From Flaccisagitta enflata (Eukaryota > Chaetognatha > Sagittoidea > Aphragmophora): 64,000 nt of DNA. Positions 34,926 through 44,729 of the stretch are shown piece after piece. The first letter of the stretch is position 1. Every line of letters starts with the position of its first letter. The notes beneath the pieces are model-generated. The model had not been told where the DNA came from. It searched no databases and was given only the letters and a program-made list of their open reading frames with translations. The position numbers and the translations under genes are program-made. Location: NCBI GenBank assembly GCA_965153355.1, contig OZ231128.1:40114001-40178000 (forward strand). Direction: 5' to 3'.

Positions 34926-35115
34926 TTGGCATTTACCTTCGGGGAAAAAGTCATTAGCGCCATTTCACGGTCTACTAAATTTTACCGGCGAAGCGACGAA
35001 TGTCGTTTGCCGATGTCGTATACACTCGCTCTCTCCCTGTTCATGTCAGATTCACACTTTCTCTGGCTGTGTTCGTTGCTGATCACACTACAACACGCTA
35101 TTCCACAAATGATTG
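34926..35115 (+). CDS. Exon 6: Ig 2, strands D to G
   Basis: A long polypyrimidine tract and TTTCCAG precede the exon. The proposed donor is GATTG|GTAGCA. Phase 0 to phase 1 matches exon 5 and the usual phase 1 end of an Ig domain. The frame reads LAFTFGEKVISAISRSTKFY, then CRLPMSYTLALSLFMSDS and HFLWLCSLLITLQHAIPQMI. YTLALSLF fits strand E and LWLCSLLITL fits strands F and G, with the second Cys, although the Asp-x-Gly-x-Tyr corner is replaced by SDSHFLWLC, as is common in C-type domains. The donor is only moderate and other exits are possible. Confidence 0.6.
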
Positions 35116-35950
35116 GTAGCATAGTGCTCTTTAGTGCACAATGTTGGATCGATAGTGTTGATTCAATGATTGTTGATAAAGGATACACTCTGGGAAAAAT
35201 TCAGCTGAGTCCACCTCCAAAAAAATGGTCGTGTTGATTGTTTTTGAGGAAAGAAAACGCGCGACAATGACAATATTGGTCTTTTTTTCTTTCTTTCTTT
35301 TTTTTTCTTCCAATAACTGGCACTCATTTACGCGTAGTTGTCGAAATCTACTTTTTATGGAATAAAGAACCACACTGTTTTTTCAGTTGCCAGCGACTTC
35401 GTGGTTTCACTTTTTTTTTCTCTCGCAAAACGACGACTTAAGGCTGTGTTGTTTTGAGGGGGAAAAAAGTGGGAACTGAAGCATGTCTAAGAATCACTTT
35501 GGTTACTTGGGCGCATGGGCATGATTGCTGAATCGAGAAGAAACGGCGGCAGAAAATCGGAATCGCTTGCAGCAGCAACGGCAGTTGCGACGGCAGGGGC
35601 GGTGGTAGCGGCGGCAGCGGCGGCGGTGGTACAGTAGTGGTGACGTACTTATATGTAGTAGTTATGGAGGTGGTTTTGAAGGAGGAGTTAGTGGCAGCGG
35701 AATTGACGAAGGCGGTAGCAGCAGCAACAGTGCAGTGGAGGCGACAGCGGAATTTAAAGCAAAGTGCGCCCACAAGCAAGACCAAAACCGGCTCCGAGTC
35801 AGCTGACAATATTGAGATGAAATACCCACATACAAAATGGATGAAAAAAGAGACAAGAAAAATCGAGCTTGGGAAAAATAAAGATCTGTGTTTTGGTAGA
35901 AGAAAAAATAGAGAGTAAGAGAGAGAGTAAGAGAGAGAGTAAGAGAGAGA

Positions 35951-36033
<83 letters not shown>

Positions 36034-36293
36034 TATGTCTCTGAGTCAAATCAAAGTACAAAGAAGGAGAAAAAGAAAGAAAGAAAGAAGATAAGTTGTA
36101 TGAGGAGGGCGGAAAAGTCGAAATGGTGATTTGGAAATAGTCTACGGGAGGAAATGGAGGTCTAATCGATCAAGACATAAACGAATCACGAGAAATGAAA
36201 CAAAGGACTTCATTCGAAATTGTAAGTTTGCGCTACTTCAATCGGATTTTGTTCCCACGAGCAGATACGTGTTCAATGGCAATAGAAAGGATA
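35116..36293. other. Intron 6, with GA microsatellite
   Basis: GGCGGCAGC-type trinucleotides lie near 35545-35640 and a (GA)n array with GAGTAA units at about 35905-36030. A donor-like GTAAGT at 36220 has no matching acceptor. Confidence 0.5.
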
Positions 36294-36422
36294 TTTTGAG
36301 TCTCGTGCATGCGACTCTACAACCCGCTTTGTCGGTCCGTCCGTCAAACTTTATTGTTTTTACTTTGTTGCGTTTTCTGGCGGTTATTGCATTACTGCTC
36401 CTGCCCAAACGTCTGGTTAGCC
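36294..36422 (+). mobile_element. Family A element interrupted by family B; right part at 36994-37036
   Basis: TTTTGAGTCTCGTGCATGCG, ACTCTACAACCCGCTTTGTC, GTCC tract and CTGCTCCTGCCCAAACG stop at the family B start. The remainder, AACCAGATAGCCGTGTATCC, resumes at 37012. Confidence 0.8.
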
Positions 36423-36993
36423 TTTTTGGGCAGCGGCCCCATAGGACCGATGTCCTGTAAGACACAGGGGTGAATTTCCTTACGTCTGTCTGTATGTCCG
36501 TCCGTCTATCTGTCCATCCGTATGTCCGTAAGTGCCCCCCCTCCCCCCAAAGCTTCTCAATTCTCAAATTCTCACTGAATAACATGGGAAAATGACAAAA
36601 TGCAAATTTCCCTTTGAATAACATGGAAAATTTACAAAAATATAGAAAAACACAAATTTCCTATCAAATAGCATGGAAAATTACCAAAAAATGAAAAATT
36701 CCAATTGGATATCATGGTTAATTGATAAAAAAATGAAAAAAGAATGAAATTCTCATTGAATAACATGGAAAATTGACAAGAAATTGTTAAAAAATTTACT
36801 AAATTGAATATGATGGTAAATTGCCCCAACGGCCTGAAAAATGCCTTCTCAGGACGTAAGGAAATTCACCCCTGTGTTCTACAGGACATCGGCCTTTTGA
36901 GGCCGCTGCCTTGCTCTCACTCAACTTCTTCAACTGATCCCTCCAAGCAGGGCATCGGGTACCGCTGACCATGTGCGATCCTTGGATGACTTG
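36423..36993 (+). mobile_element. Family B element inside a family A copy
   Basis: TTTTTGGGCAGCGGCCCC, GATGTCCTGTAAGACACAGG and GTGAATTTCCTTACGTC are mirrored by GACGTAAGGAAATTCACC and GACATCGGCC at 36850-36900. The centre has AT-rich units (AATAACATGGAAAATTGACA) instead of the GCCTCAAGGC type. Confidence 0.88.
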
Positions 36994-37226
36994 TTTATGA
37001 CTGGCTCTGTCAACCAGATAGCCGTGTATCCGTCTAAAAGTAAACGGCTGACAGATAGCTAAGCGGCCTCCGCCACTCGTATGAATAATGCGAATAGATT
37101 CATCTTTAACTTTGACTGAAGAATAAATCCCGAATGAGATGCGAAAGTGCTGGGGATAACCTGTTCCAAACTTTTTGGCTTTTAACTTGTTATTTTTCTT
37201 TCTTTGCTTATCTTCTTTGTTTTCAG

Positions 37227-37447
37227 TACTTTTCAAGATCGTTTTGTCGACAGGACTTTTGGTAATATTTGGTGGAAGAAGAGAACTAGGGAGGATGACA
37301 ATGGGACAAAGACATCGATGTGTGCATGTAGAAAATCAAAATGAATGCATATATACACTTTTTTTTTGTAAGAGACTTTTATATAAGAGACATGAGGCTG
37401 AGATTTATCAAATTTTTAAGAACAAGATAAGAGAATGCCCAGGCTGA
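37227..37447 (+). CDS. Candidate exon 7: transmembrane and tail
   Basis: The acceptor CTTTGTTTTCAG is strong. Entering in phase 1 from exon 6 gives Val (G|TA), then LFKIVLSTGLLVIFGG, an uncharged run except one Lys, followed by RREL and a polar tail of about 55 residues to a stop at 37445-37447. An AATAAA lies 39 bases beyond the stop. With MI from exon 6 the hydrophobic stretch is about 18 residues, enough for a membrane helix with positive residues on the inner side. The last third of the tail runs into a tandem duplication. The gene may instead skip this and continue to other Ig exons. Confidence 0.35.
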
Positions 37448-37690
37448 GATTCAGAAATTTTTAAGGAATTCTTTTTATAAATTGTAATAAAACAAATTAC
37501 AATTATTCAAATTTTTGAGTGAAATTGGTAGTTTTTTAGACATGAGGCTGAGATTTATCAAATTTTTAAGAACAAAATAAGAGAATGCCCAGGCTGAGAT
37601 TCAGAAATTTTTGAGGAATTCTTTTTATAAATTGTATTAAAACAAATGACAATTTTTCAAATTGTTGAGTGAAATTGGTAGTTTTTTTTC
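37389..37690 (+). repeat. Two tandem copies of about 154 bp
   Basis: GACATGAGGCTGAGATTTAT, GAGAATGCCCAGGCTGAGAT and AATTCTTTTTATAAATTGTA occur at 37389 and again at 37543 with few differences. The AATAAA of the first copy is ATTAAA in the second. Confidence 0.88.
37486..37491 (+). promoter_or_regulatory. Possible poly(A) signal
   Basis: AATAAA follows the stop of candidate exon 7. The hexamer is common by chance in AT-rich DNA, so it is weak support. Confidence 0.3.
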
Positions 37691-37893
37691 TGGAAAAGAC
37701 TATTTTTTATAATTTTGCCTGTAATTCAATGTTCTATAGTAATGAACAAGTTTTTTAACTAAAGATACATATAATAGCACTAAATATTGTATCTATACAC
37801 TTTTTTGCTTTTTTTACAAATTGAAAAAATTAGGAACAATTTAGGAGACATTGAGCCTCAAAAGGGCAAATTTAAGAGAACCCAGGCTTAAAA

Positions 37894-38045
37894 AACAAGG
37901 CCGGATACACGGCAATCCAGTCGCAGACGGTTGGGCAGGAGCTCTAATGCGAAAACCGTTCACAATTTTATCAATATTTCCCACCGACCTACCGACCGAT
38001 ACGGCAAGTTCTAGAGTCGCGTGTACGCGTGTCCGCGACTAAAAA
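37894..38045 (-). mobile_element. Family A element, AGTCGCG subfamily with extended hairpin
   Basis: AACAAGGCCGGATACACGGC at one end, a CCGACCTACCGACCG tract, and AGTCGCGTGTACGCGTGTCC then GCGACT and an A-run. Confidence 0.9.
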
Positions 38046-38049
38046 GTGT

Positions 38050-38259
38050 ATGAGCAAATGGGAGTGTATCAGTAGTGGAGACGCATGCACAAGATGCAAA
38101 CAGGGGAACGTGCTTGAAACGAGGAAAAAAAGGAAGACGTTCACATGTCAAAAAAGAAGCGCATGCTTTATCTGCACTCACGGAAAAGAATGCAGTAGAG
38201 AGAACCATTTGGCAAAATGCGTAGGACGCAAACCAACAATAAACAGCCAGAGAGTGTAG
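38050..38259 (+). CDS. Cys-rich open frame, unknown
   Basis: From the ATG at 38050 the frame gives a 69-residue product with eight Cys in the pattern C-x6-C-x2-C-x16-C-x5-C-x2-C-x5-C-x8-C, rich in Lys/Arg, ending at TAG. Cys at this density is unusual in random frames and could be part of a disulphide-rich or metal-binding module. A donor-like TGC|GTAGGA lies at 38219. There is no convincing acceptor upstream because a family A copy abuts it. I do not recognise a family. Confidence 0.25.
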   Translation: MSKWECISSGDACTRCKQGNVLETRKKRKTFTCQKRSACFICTHGKECSRENHLAKCVGRKPTINSQRV

Positions 38260-38524
38260 GATAAGGAAACGGCAAAAAGGTTACCAAGGCACGCGAGCAA
38301 AAAGGGAGGAAGCAAGAGTTGATACGGTACATTGGAGGAATTATTTGTCAAGAAGAGTTCCACATATATATTGAGAGGGTTCATCGAGTGGAAACGGATA
38401 TTGCCCTCTTAGCATCAAATGCCGTACCCTCAACCTTTGAACTCGCTCTCTTTCTCTTTTCGCATGGATCTCTCTCTCTGTGTTTCTTTTTCTGTCTGTC
38501 TGTCTTCTCTCTCTTTCGCTCTCT

Positions 38525-38619
38525 CTCTCTTGCTCTTGCTCTTGCTCTTGCTCTTGCTCTTGCTCTTGCGCTTGCTCTTGCTCTCGCTCTCTTTCTCTTT
38601 CTCTTTCTCTTTCTTTTTT

Positions 38620-38700
<81 letters not shown>
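38525..38700 (+). repeat. (GCTCTT)n then (TTTCTC)n then (CA)n
   Basis: Hexamer GCTCTT units at about 38529-38585 are followed by TTTCTC units and (CA)n at 38623-38700. Confidence 0.93.
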
Positions 38701-38704
<4 letters not shown>

Positions 38705-39003
38705 ACTCATTGTCTCTACGGCCTCACTATCCACACACACACACAACTCACTGTCTCTGCGACCGCACATTCCTCGCTGTCTCTTCGCACTGCCGAAAAA
38801 ATGTCAAGATTCTCCACCATTTTCGTTATCATCCTTTTTAGTCGCGTGCACGCGACTCTACAAACCGCTCCGTCGGTCGGTCGGTCGGTCGGTCTGTCGG
38901 TCTGTCGGTCGGTCCGTAACACTTTGCTTTTTTGCGTCTTTTTGGGTCGTCTGGAGTTATTTTGAGTCATTTTTTTGTTGTTTTTTGGAATTATTGGTTG
39001 CTT

Positions 39004-40080
39004 TTAGTCATTTTTGGTCATTTTTGGTCAATTTTGGTCATTTTTGGTCATTTTTGATCAATTTTGGTCATTTTTGGTCATTTTTGGTCATTTTTGGTCA
39101 TTTTTGGTCATATTTGGTCATATTTGGTTAATTTTGGTCATTTTTGGTCATTTTTGGTCATTTTTGGTCATTTTTGGTCATTTTTGGTCATTTTTGGTCA
39201 TTTTGGTCATTTTTGGTCATTTTTGGTCATTTTTGGTCATATTTGGTCATATTTGGTTAATTTTGGTCATTTTTGGTCATTTTTGGTCATTTTTGGTCAT
39301 TTTTGGTCATTTTTGGTCATTTTTGGTCATTTTTGGTCATTTTTGGTCATTTTTGGTCATTTTTGGTCATTTTGGTCATTTTTGGTCATTTTTGGTCATT
39401 ATTGGTCATATTGGTCATTTTTGGTCATTTTGGTCATATTTGGTCATTTTTTGTCATTTTGGTCATTTTTTGTCATTTTGGTCATTTTGGTCATTTTGGT
39501 CATTTTTGGTCATTTTGGTCAATTTTGGTCATTTTGGTCATTTTTGGTCATTTTTGGTCATTTTTGGTCATTTTTGGTCATTTTGGTCATTTTGGTCATT
39601 TTTGGTCATTTTGGTCATTTTTGGTCATTTTTGGTCATTTTTGGTCATTTTGGTCATTTTTGGTCATTATTGGTCATTTTTGGTCATTTTTGGTCATTTT
39701 TGGTCATATTTGGTCATTTTTTGTCATTTTGGTCATTTTTGGTCATTTTGGTCATTTTGGTCATTTTGGTCATTTTTGGTCATTTTGGTCAATTTTGGTC
39801 ATTTTTGGTTATTTTGGTCATTTTTGGTCATTTTTGGTCATTTTTGGTTATTTTGGTCATTTTGGTCATTTTGGTCATTTTTGGTCATTTTTGGTCATTT
39901 TGGACATTTTGGTCATTTTTGGTCATTTTTGGTCATTTTTGGTCATTTTTGGTCATTTTTGGTCATTTTTGGTCATTTTTGGTCATTTTTGGTCATTTTG
40001 GTCATTTTGGTCATTTTTGATAATTTTTGGTCATTTTTGGTCATTTTTGGTCATTTTTGGTCATTTTTGGTCATTTTTGG
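39004..40080 (+). repeat. TTTTTGGTCA satellite, about 1.08 kb
   Basis: Mainly 10-mers TTTTTGGTCA with 9-mer TTTTGGTCA and variants ATTTGGTCA and TTTTTTGTCA. Blocks with the same variant order recur about 310 bases apart (near 39400-39550 and 39660-39810), showing higher-order duplication. Frames of up to 356 codons (LVIFGHFWSF-type) are satellite translations. Confidence 0.95.
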
Positions 40081-40975
40081 TTAAAGTCTGCTGGTTAAAG
40101 TCTGCTGTTTAAAGTTTGCTGGTTGAAGTCTGCTGGTTAAAGTCTGTTGGTTAAAGTCTGCTGGGTAAAGTCTGATGGTTGAAGTTTGCTGGTTTAAATC
40201 TGCTGGTTTAAATCTGCTGGTTTAAGTCTGCTGGTTTAAGTCTAATGGGTTAAGTCTGTTGGTTAAAGTCTGCTGGTTTGAATCTGCTGGTTTAAGTCTG
40301 CTGGTTTAAGTCTGCTGGTTTAAATCTAATGGTTTAAGTCTGCTGGTCTAATGGTTTAAGTCTGCTGGTTTAAGTCTGCTGGTTAAAATGATATCAAAGA
40401 TAAGTATGGTTTAAGTTTGGTTTAAGTCTTGTTTAAGTCTGGTTTAAGTCTGGTTTAAGTCTGGTTTATGTCTGGTTTAAGTCCGGTTTAAGTCTGGTTT
40501 AAGACTGGTTCATGTCTGATTTATGTCTGGTTTAGGTCTGGGTTAGGTCTGGTTTAGGTCTGGTCTATGTCTGTTTTTTGTCTGGTTTATGTTTGATTTA
40601 GGTCTGATTTAGGTCTGGTTATGGTCTGGTTTTGGTCTGGTTTAACTCTGGTTTAACTCTGGTTTGAGTCTGGTTTGAGTCTGGTTTGAGTCTGGTTTGA
40701 GCCTGGTTTGAGCCTGGTTTGAGCCTAGTTTTGGTCTGGTTTAAGTCTGGTTTAAGTCTGGTTTAAGTCTGGTTTGAGTCTGGTTTGAGTCTGGTTTGAG
40801 TCTGGTTTGAGTCTGGTTTGAGTCTGGCTTAAATCTGGTTTATGTCTGGTTTATGTCTGGTTTATGTCTGGTTTATGTCTGGTTTCGGTCTGGTTTAATT
40901 CTGGTTTGAGTCTGGTTTGAGTCTGGTTTGAGTTTGGTTTGAGTCTGGTTTGGGTCTGTTTTGGGTTGCGTTTAA
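40081..40975 (+). repeat. TCTGCTGGTTTAAG and TCTGGTTTAAG arrays
   Basis: A 13-14-mer block (to about 40385) is followed by an 11-12-mer block with GTCTGGTTTAA, GTCTGGTTTGA and GTCTGGTTTATG variants grouped in runs. Confidence 0.95.
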
Positions 40976-41131
40976 GTCTGATTTTCAATAAAAAAATACA
41001 ATAAGGAGTCAGGTCAGTTCAGTTATTTTTGTCCTGCACGCGACTTATAGGTGTTGGCCTTGTTTTTCAACTCATTAAATCGTAGCGACGCCCGACCCAG
41101 CTGCCATGCATGGGGAAAATCGATGACTTGC

Positions 41132-41388
41132 TTTTTAGATGCGTTCGTCAGGAAGAGGGTCCGTCCGGGGTCATCCGTGGGTCCATCCGTCCGTCACTCC
41201 CTAATGCTTGTGCAAAAACGGCAGAATCAAATCATCAATAAACGTGTTTTGAGAGCTTCTACTACTACTCTGTCGTTTCATCTGTCTGTTCGCCCATCTG
41301 TCTCTCCATGTAAGTCGCATGTTTAGCGCCCAATTCAGTACACGCGGAGACACTGTCCGGACGCATCGTTGTCTGGTTGGGCTTGTTT
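41132..41388 (+). mobile_element. Family A element, GATGCG/CGGTCGG subfamily
   Basis: TTTTTAGATGCGTTCGTCAG, GTCC tract, TGTGCAAAAACGGCAG, TACACGCGGAGACACTGTCC, GGACGCATCGTTG and TTGGGCTTGTTT. It pairs with 58295-58592 and 56244-56478. Confidence 0.88.
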
Positions 41389-41928
41389 ATAAATCTGTGA
41401 TCAAACTGATCATCCATTCATATATCGGATTTTTCTCATCATGTCTTCGTCATTTATCATCAAATTCTTCTACGTTTTGAGCAAATGGAGCGTCTATTAG
41501 GGCTAGCTATGGGCTGAAAAAAGCTACTCAACTTATTACTACCATACGTATGTGTAGCTTTTTAGGAAGGACAAAAAAATAATCACCATTTGAAAAAGCT
41601 TAAGAAATATTTGATTTGACTTGTTGAACGAAGTACTCAATTGAAAGCCTTAAGAGGTTATTTTGATTTGAAAAAAAGTATCATAACACACATTTTTAGT
41701 ATTTTCTAAAAGCAGGCAAAAAGGACCGGAATACGCCATTTCCGTTTTTTTGTTTGCTTTTTTTTGCCCATGGTTAATGGAGCTTTTTATAGGACTGATC
41801 GAACTTGAGAAAGGTCTCAGCTCATAGAGCTAGAAATAGGTCTAAGGGTGGTTCTAGTGATAAAGCTAGGGTTAGGTCTTTGAGTCAGCAACGCCACGCG
41901 CACCATCTGGGCTTTGTTAAATTTCATA
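41389..41928. other. Unassigned AT-rich sequence
   Basis: No feature recognised. Confidence 0.45.
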
Positions 41929-42041
41929 TTTTTAAGTCGCGTGCTACGCGACTCTACACCCCGCTTTGTCGATCCGTCGGTCCGTCTGTCTGTCCCTCCG
42001 TCGCCACATTGGCCCATGACCCAGAAAGTTTCAATACGATT
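41929..42041 (+). mobile_element. Family A fragment (3' truncated)
   Basis: T-run, AAGTCGCGTGCTACGCGACT, CTACACCCCGCTTTGTCG and a GTCC/GTCT tract, then the copy ends without the GGCCTTGTT terminus. Confidence 0.8.
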
Positions 42042-42143
42042 TAAAATGTCATAATATGTCGAAAAAAAACCTTTTCCAGTTTTCTTTAAACGTCAGCTAA
42101 CGTCAGCTAGATGCTACAATAGTGACTAGCTCAAGACATTCAG

Positions 42144-42303
42144 AAATATGGTGGGCATGTCACTAGGTTGGGAGGATGTGTGCGCAATTCTGACGTTCAC
42201 GGGAATAAAGAGAAATTCCTTTTACTGCAATATGCAAATTATCCGACTTTCTCGGAAGAAAAAAGCCAGCGAAGAGAAACCTAAACACCTATTCTTGTCC
42301 CAG
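42144..42303 (+). CDS. Candidate Ig-like exon (E-F strands)
   Basis: An AG at 42142-42143 precedes a frame reading NMVGMSLGWEDVCAILTFTG, then IKRNSFYCNMQIIRLSRKKK, and on to LFLSQ at a weak donor CCCAG|GTCAAT. AILTF followed by SFYCNMQII resembles Ig strands E and F of a C-type domain, and the sequence is not repetitive. Against it: the acceptor has little pyrimidine upstream, the donor is poor, and phase 2 entry does not fit exon 6. The frame also stays open to 42402, so a terminal exon is possible. Confidence 0.3.
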
Positions 42304-42479
42304 GTCAATCGAAGCTTTTGTTTGTTGTCACGTAACCTTGGTTACGCCATTCAGCAAATCGTTTCAGTCTTGCTTTGTTCATTACGTGTAGTGGGACTAT
42401 GACAGTGATCACTATGCAACGTTACAACTCCGCTTGTCGTAGAAGTTTTGGTCGGTGTTGATGTAGGGAGGCAAATTCA

Positions 42480-42606
42480 ACAACAAAAACAACAACAACA
42501 ACAAAGATGACAAGATGACAATGACGACGAGAACAATTATGGCACAACACCAACAATAACGATAACATCAACAACGATGATAATAACAACAATGATAACA
42601 AAAAAT

Positions 42607-42658
<52 letters not shown>

Positions 42659-42710
42659 CGATGAGGAAAACAACATTGAGAAAAACAACAACAACAACAA
42701 CAACAACAAT

Positions 42711-42762
<52 letters not shown>

Positions 42763-42770
42763 TATTTTGA
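42480..42770 (+). repeat. (ACA)n microsatellite with GATAA interruptions
   Basis: Two pure ACA blocks (about 42608-42657 and 42684-42765) are separated by GATGAGGAAAACAACATTG. Confidence 0.95.
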
Positions 42771-42909
42771 CCACAGACTCGGAAATTGAGAACACAGACT
42801 CGGAAATTGAGACCACTGACTTGGAAATTGAGACCACAGACTCGGAAATTGAGACCACAGATTTGGTAATCGAGACCACAGACTCGGAAATCGAGACCAC
42901 AGACTCGGA

Positions 42910-42910
<1 letters not shown>
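42771..42910 (+). repeat. 21-bp CCACAGACTCGGAAATTGAGA tandem
   Basis: Seven 21-bp units, with GACCACAGACTCGGAAAT as the core, are followed by (ATCA)n to about 42940. Confidence 0.92.
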
Positions 42911-42941
<31 letters not shown>

Positions 42942-43132
42942 CCTAGCATTAATTCCTTCATGGAAGGTCTTAAACTCATCGTAGAAACTTAAAAAAAAAA
43001 AAAAAAAAAGAATTGAAGAGTTTTTTCAAGTGCTTTTGAATGGTGTCGGACTGTCGGTCTCTTACAGTTAATTTGATCTCTAAACGACTTAAACATACAT
43101 TTCCTAAGTTTAAAAAACATACACTGAGTCAG

Positions 43133-43479
43133 CGCTTTTGCATCATACCCATCGCCTTAACACCTCTTTCGGACGTGATATCGGTTTTATTAATAATATT
43201 CCGTTAAGTAACAAACTCGAATCTTTGAGACAAGTGCGGTGCTTGTTTTCAATGCGCGCTGTTTGCCGACAACAAAACAGACAAAACGCAGACGTGCCTG
43301 TAGCGATGCGGCCTCAGACCAAGGCAGCAGCGTCTAACCAAAGCTGCAGCGCAGCTTGTACTTGTACGCAGCAGTTACGGTACGAGGAGGTAGGAGCGCA
43401 GAAGCAGAAAGTCACAAGTGCGAAGGTAGTCCGTCAGCGAATGATAGGGCGTTCAAAAACGGGAAATGAATTATATTAA
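43133..43479 (+). CDS. Candidate terminal exon, basic Gln/Cys-rich tail
   Basis: After GAGTCAG at 43126-43132 the frame runs 115 codons to a stop and includes LESLRQVRCLFSMRAVCRQQ, SNQSCSAACTCTQQLRYEEV and VVRQRMIGRSKTGNELY. It is non-repetitive and followed 17 bases later by AATAAA. Entry is in phase 1, so it could follow exon 6. It lacks a membrane segment, so if used it would give a secreted or differently anchored form. The acceptor has a weak pyrimidine tract. No domain recognised. Confidence 0.35.
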
Positions 43480-43496
43480 ACATAATTTTAAAAATC

Positions 43497-43502
43497 AATA
43501 AA
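43497..43502 (+). promoter_or_regulatory. Possible poly(A) signal
   Basis: AATAAA 17 bases after the stop of the candidate terminal exon. Confidence 0.35.
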
Positions 43503-44242
43503 AGTATTTTTAAGCATATAGATTATTGTTATGTTAATGTATAGTTGTTTTGAAGATATAATTGTTTTATGATTTTGTATAAAATTGGTTAAAAAAAGTA
43601 TAGTCATAAGTATAAAAAAGTTTTTTACAGATAACTTAAAAATCTAGTATAATGAATAATTTTTTTTTAAAACCATTCATCAATTTTTTTATTTGTTCAT
43701 AAACATCTTGAAAAAAAAACTGATTATGATTACATGAAAGTAGTGCTTAAGCGATATTTTTTCTAATTAATTGTGTGATAAGAGTTCAAAATTTAAATTT
43801 TAGATAAACTTTAGTAAAATATTATTTTCATATTGATACTATAATATTTTTAAATCATATTCTTTATTTGGAAAAAAGTTAAAGAGACGAAGTCCCTTCG
43901 GTCTTTTTAAGTCCTGCAGAGAAAAATTGATTTCCCTTTGTTTTATGAGTTGTTTGGGAAAGTTGATGCATTTTGGGGGCAGAATGAGACTACACATGAA
44001 ATTGATAGCTAAGAAAGAGCTAATTTTCCTCTTTTAGATGACGCCAAGCAGAATTCTGTGCGATTGATAGTTTTGGAGCTATGATTTTTTAAATCTTTTT
44101 ATATCTTTTCGCATTTTTAGCATTTTACAGGGAATCGAGTTAGGAATCGAATTAGTTGAAGTCTATTTGAACTTTGAAATATCTCAGGTGATGATTGTTC
44201 ATCCTGGCAGCACAGTTTTTCTCTCATTTCAACTCTGGACGC
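43503..44242. other. Unassigned, strongly AT-rich
   Basis: No feature recognised. Confidence 0.5.
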
Positions 44243-44301
44243 TATGAGAGGCTTTGTCCGTCAGTCTATCCATTGGTCTGTTGGTTCATCTGTCCGTCCG
44301 A
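44243..44301 (+). mobile_element. Family A fragment
   Basis: TATGAGAGGCTTTGTCCGTC and a GTCC/GGTT remnant. Both ends are missing. Confidence 0.6.
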
Positions 44302-44617
44302 CAACCAGACAACAAACAATCACAAGAAATTCCAAAATCTCGCACTTACGACTATTTTTCTACAGCGAGAGCCGCCTTTACTGGTATTTTTTACATATCA
44401 TAACATAATGATTTGTCAAATTTGACTCCTTACCCGGTTGGCAGAGGGTAAACTTTATTAAATATAAATCTAAAAAAATTAGAAATAATATTTATTCATT
44501 CTCCGTTCATGAACACCCCTAAATTCGTTGACGGACTACCTGTGAGTGCGAGATCGCAGCTCTGCACCTTTTCTTCAGAACATATCATTATCAATATCGT
44601 TGGATAGAAAAATGCTC

Positions 44618-44647
44618 GAATATAAACTATCGCGATAGTTTATATTC
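44618..44647. repeat. Perfect 30-bp palindrome
   Basis: GAATATAAACTATCG followed immediately by its exact reverse complement CGATAGTTTATATTC. Confidence 0.95.
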
Positions 44648-44729
44648 TCATTAGGAAACTTTTATTTTTAACAGTTGGTTTCCATTGGAAATCCCTAGTA
44701 AAGATTTCGTAGGGTTTTGAAAATTCCCG

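Larger units (their letters stand above)
38835..41064 (+). mobile_element. Family A element inflated to 2.2 kb by internal satellites
   Basis: TTTTTAGTCGCGTGCACGCG, ACTCTACAAACCGCTCCGTC, a long GGTC tract and CGTAACACTTTGCTTTTTTG form a normal left part. The right part is CCTGCACGCGACTTATAGGT then GTTGGCCTTGTTT. Between them are about 2 kb of decamer and 11-14-mer arrays. Both termini belong to one subfamily, so the arrays grew inside one element. Confidence 0.85.

Noticed and set aside
36131-36219. Possible exon before a good GTAAGT donor
   Set aside because: The upstream sequence is purine-rich with no acceptor tract, and the frame carries no Ig strand pattern.
39014-40112. Frames of 279-356 codons with LVIFGHFWSF repeats
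   Set aside because: Pure satellite translation of TTTTTGGTCA. All three forward frames are open because the unit lacks stops.
43138-43479. Bacterial-type gene reading
   Set aside because: The start would be TTG with no ribosome binding site. The window is eukaryotic, so it was considered only as a terminal exon.
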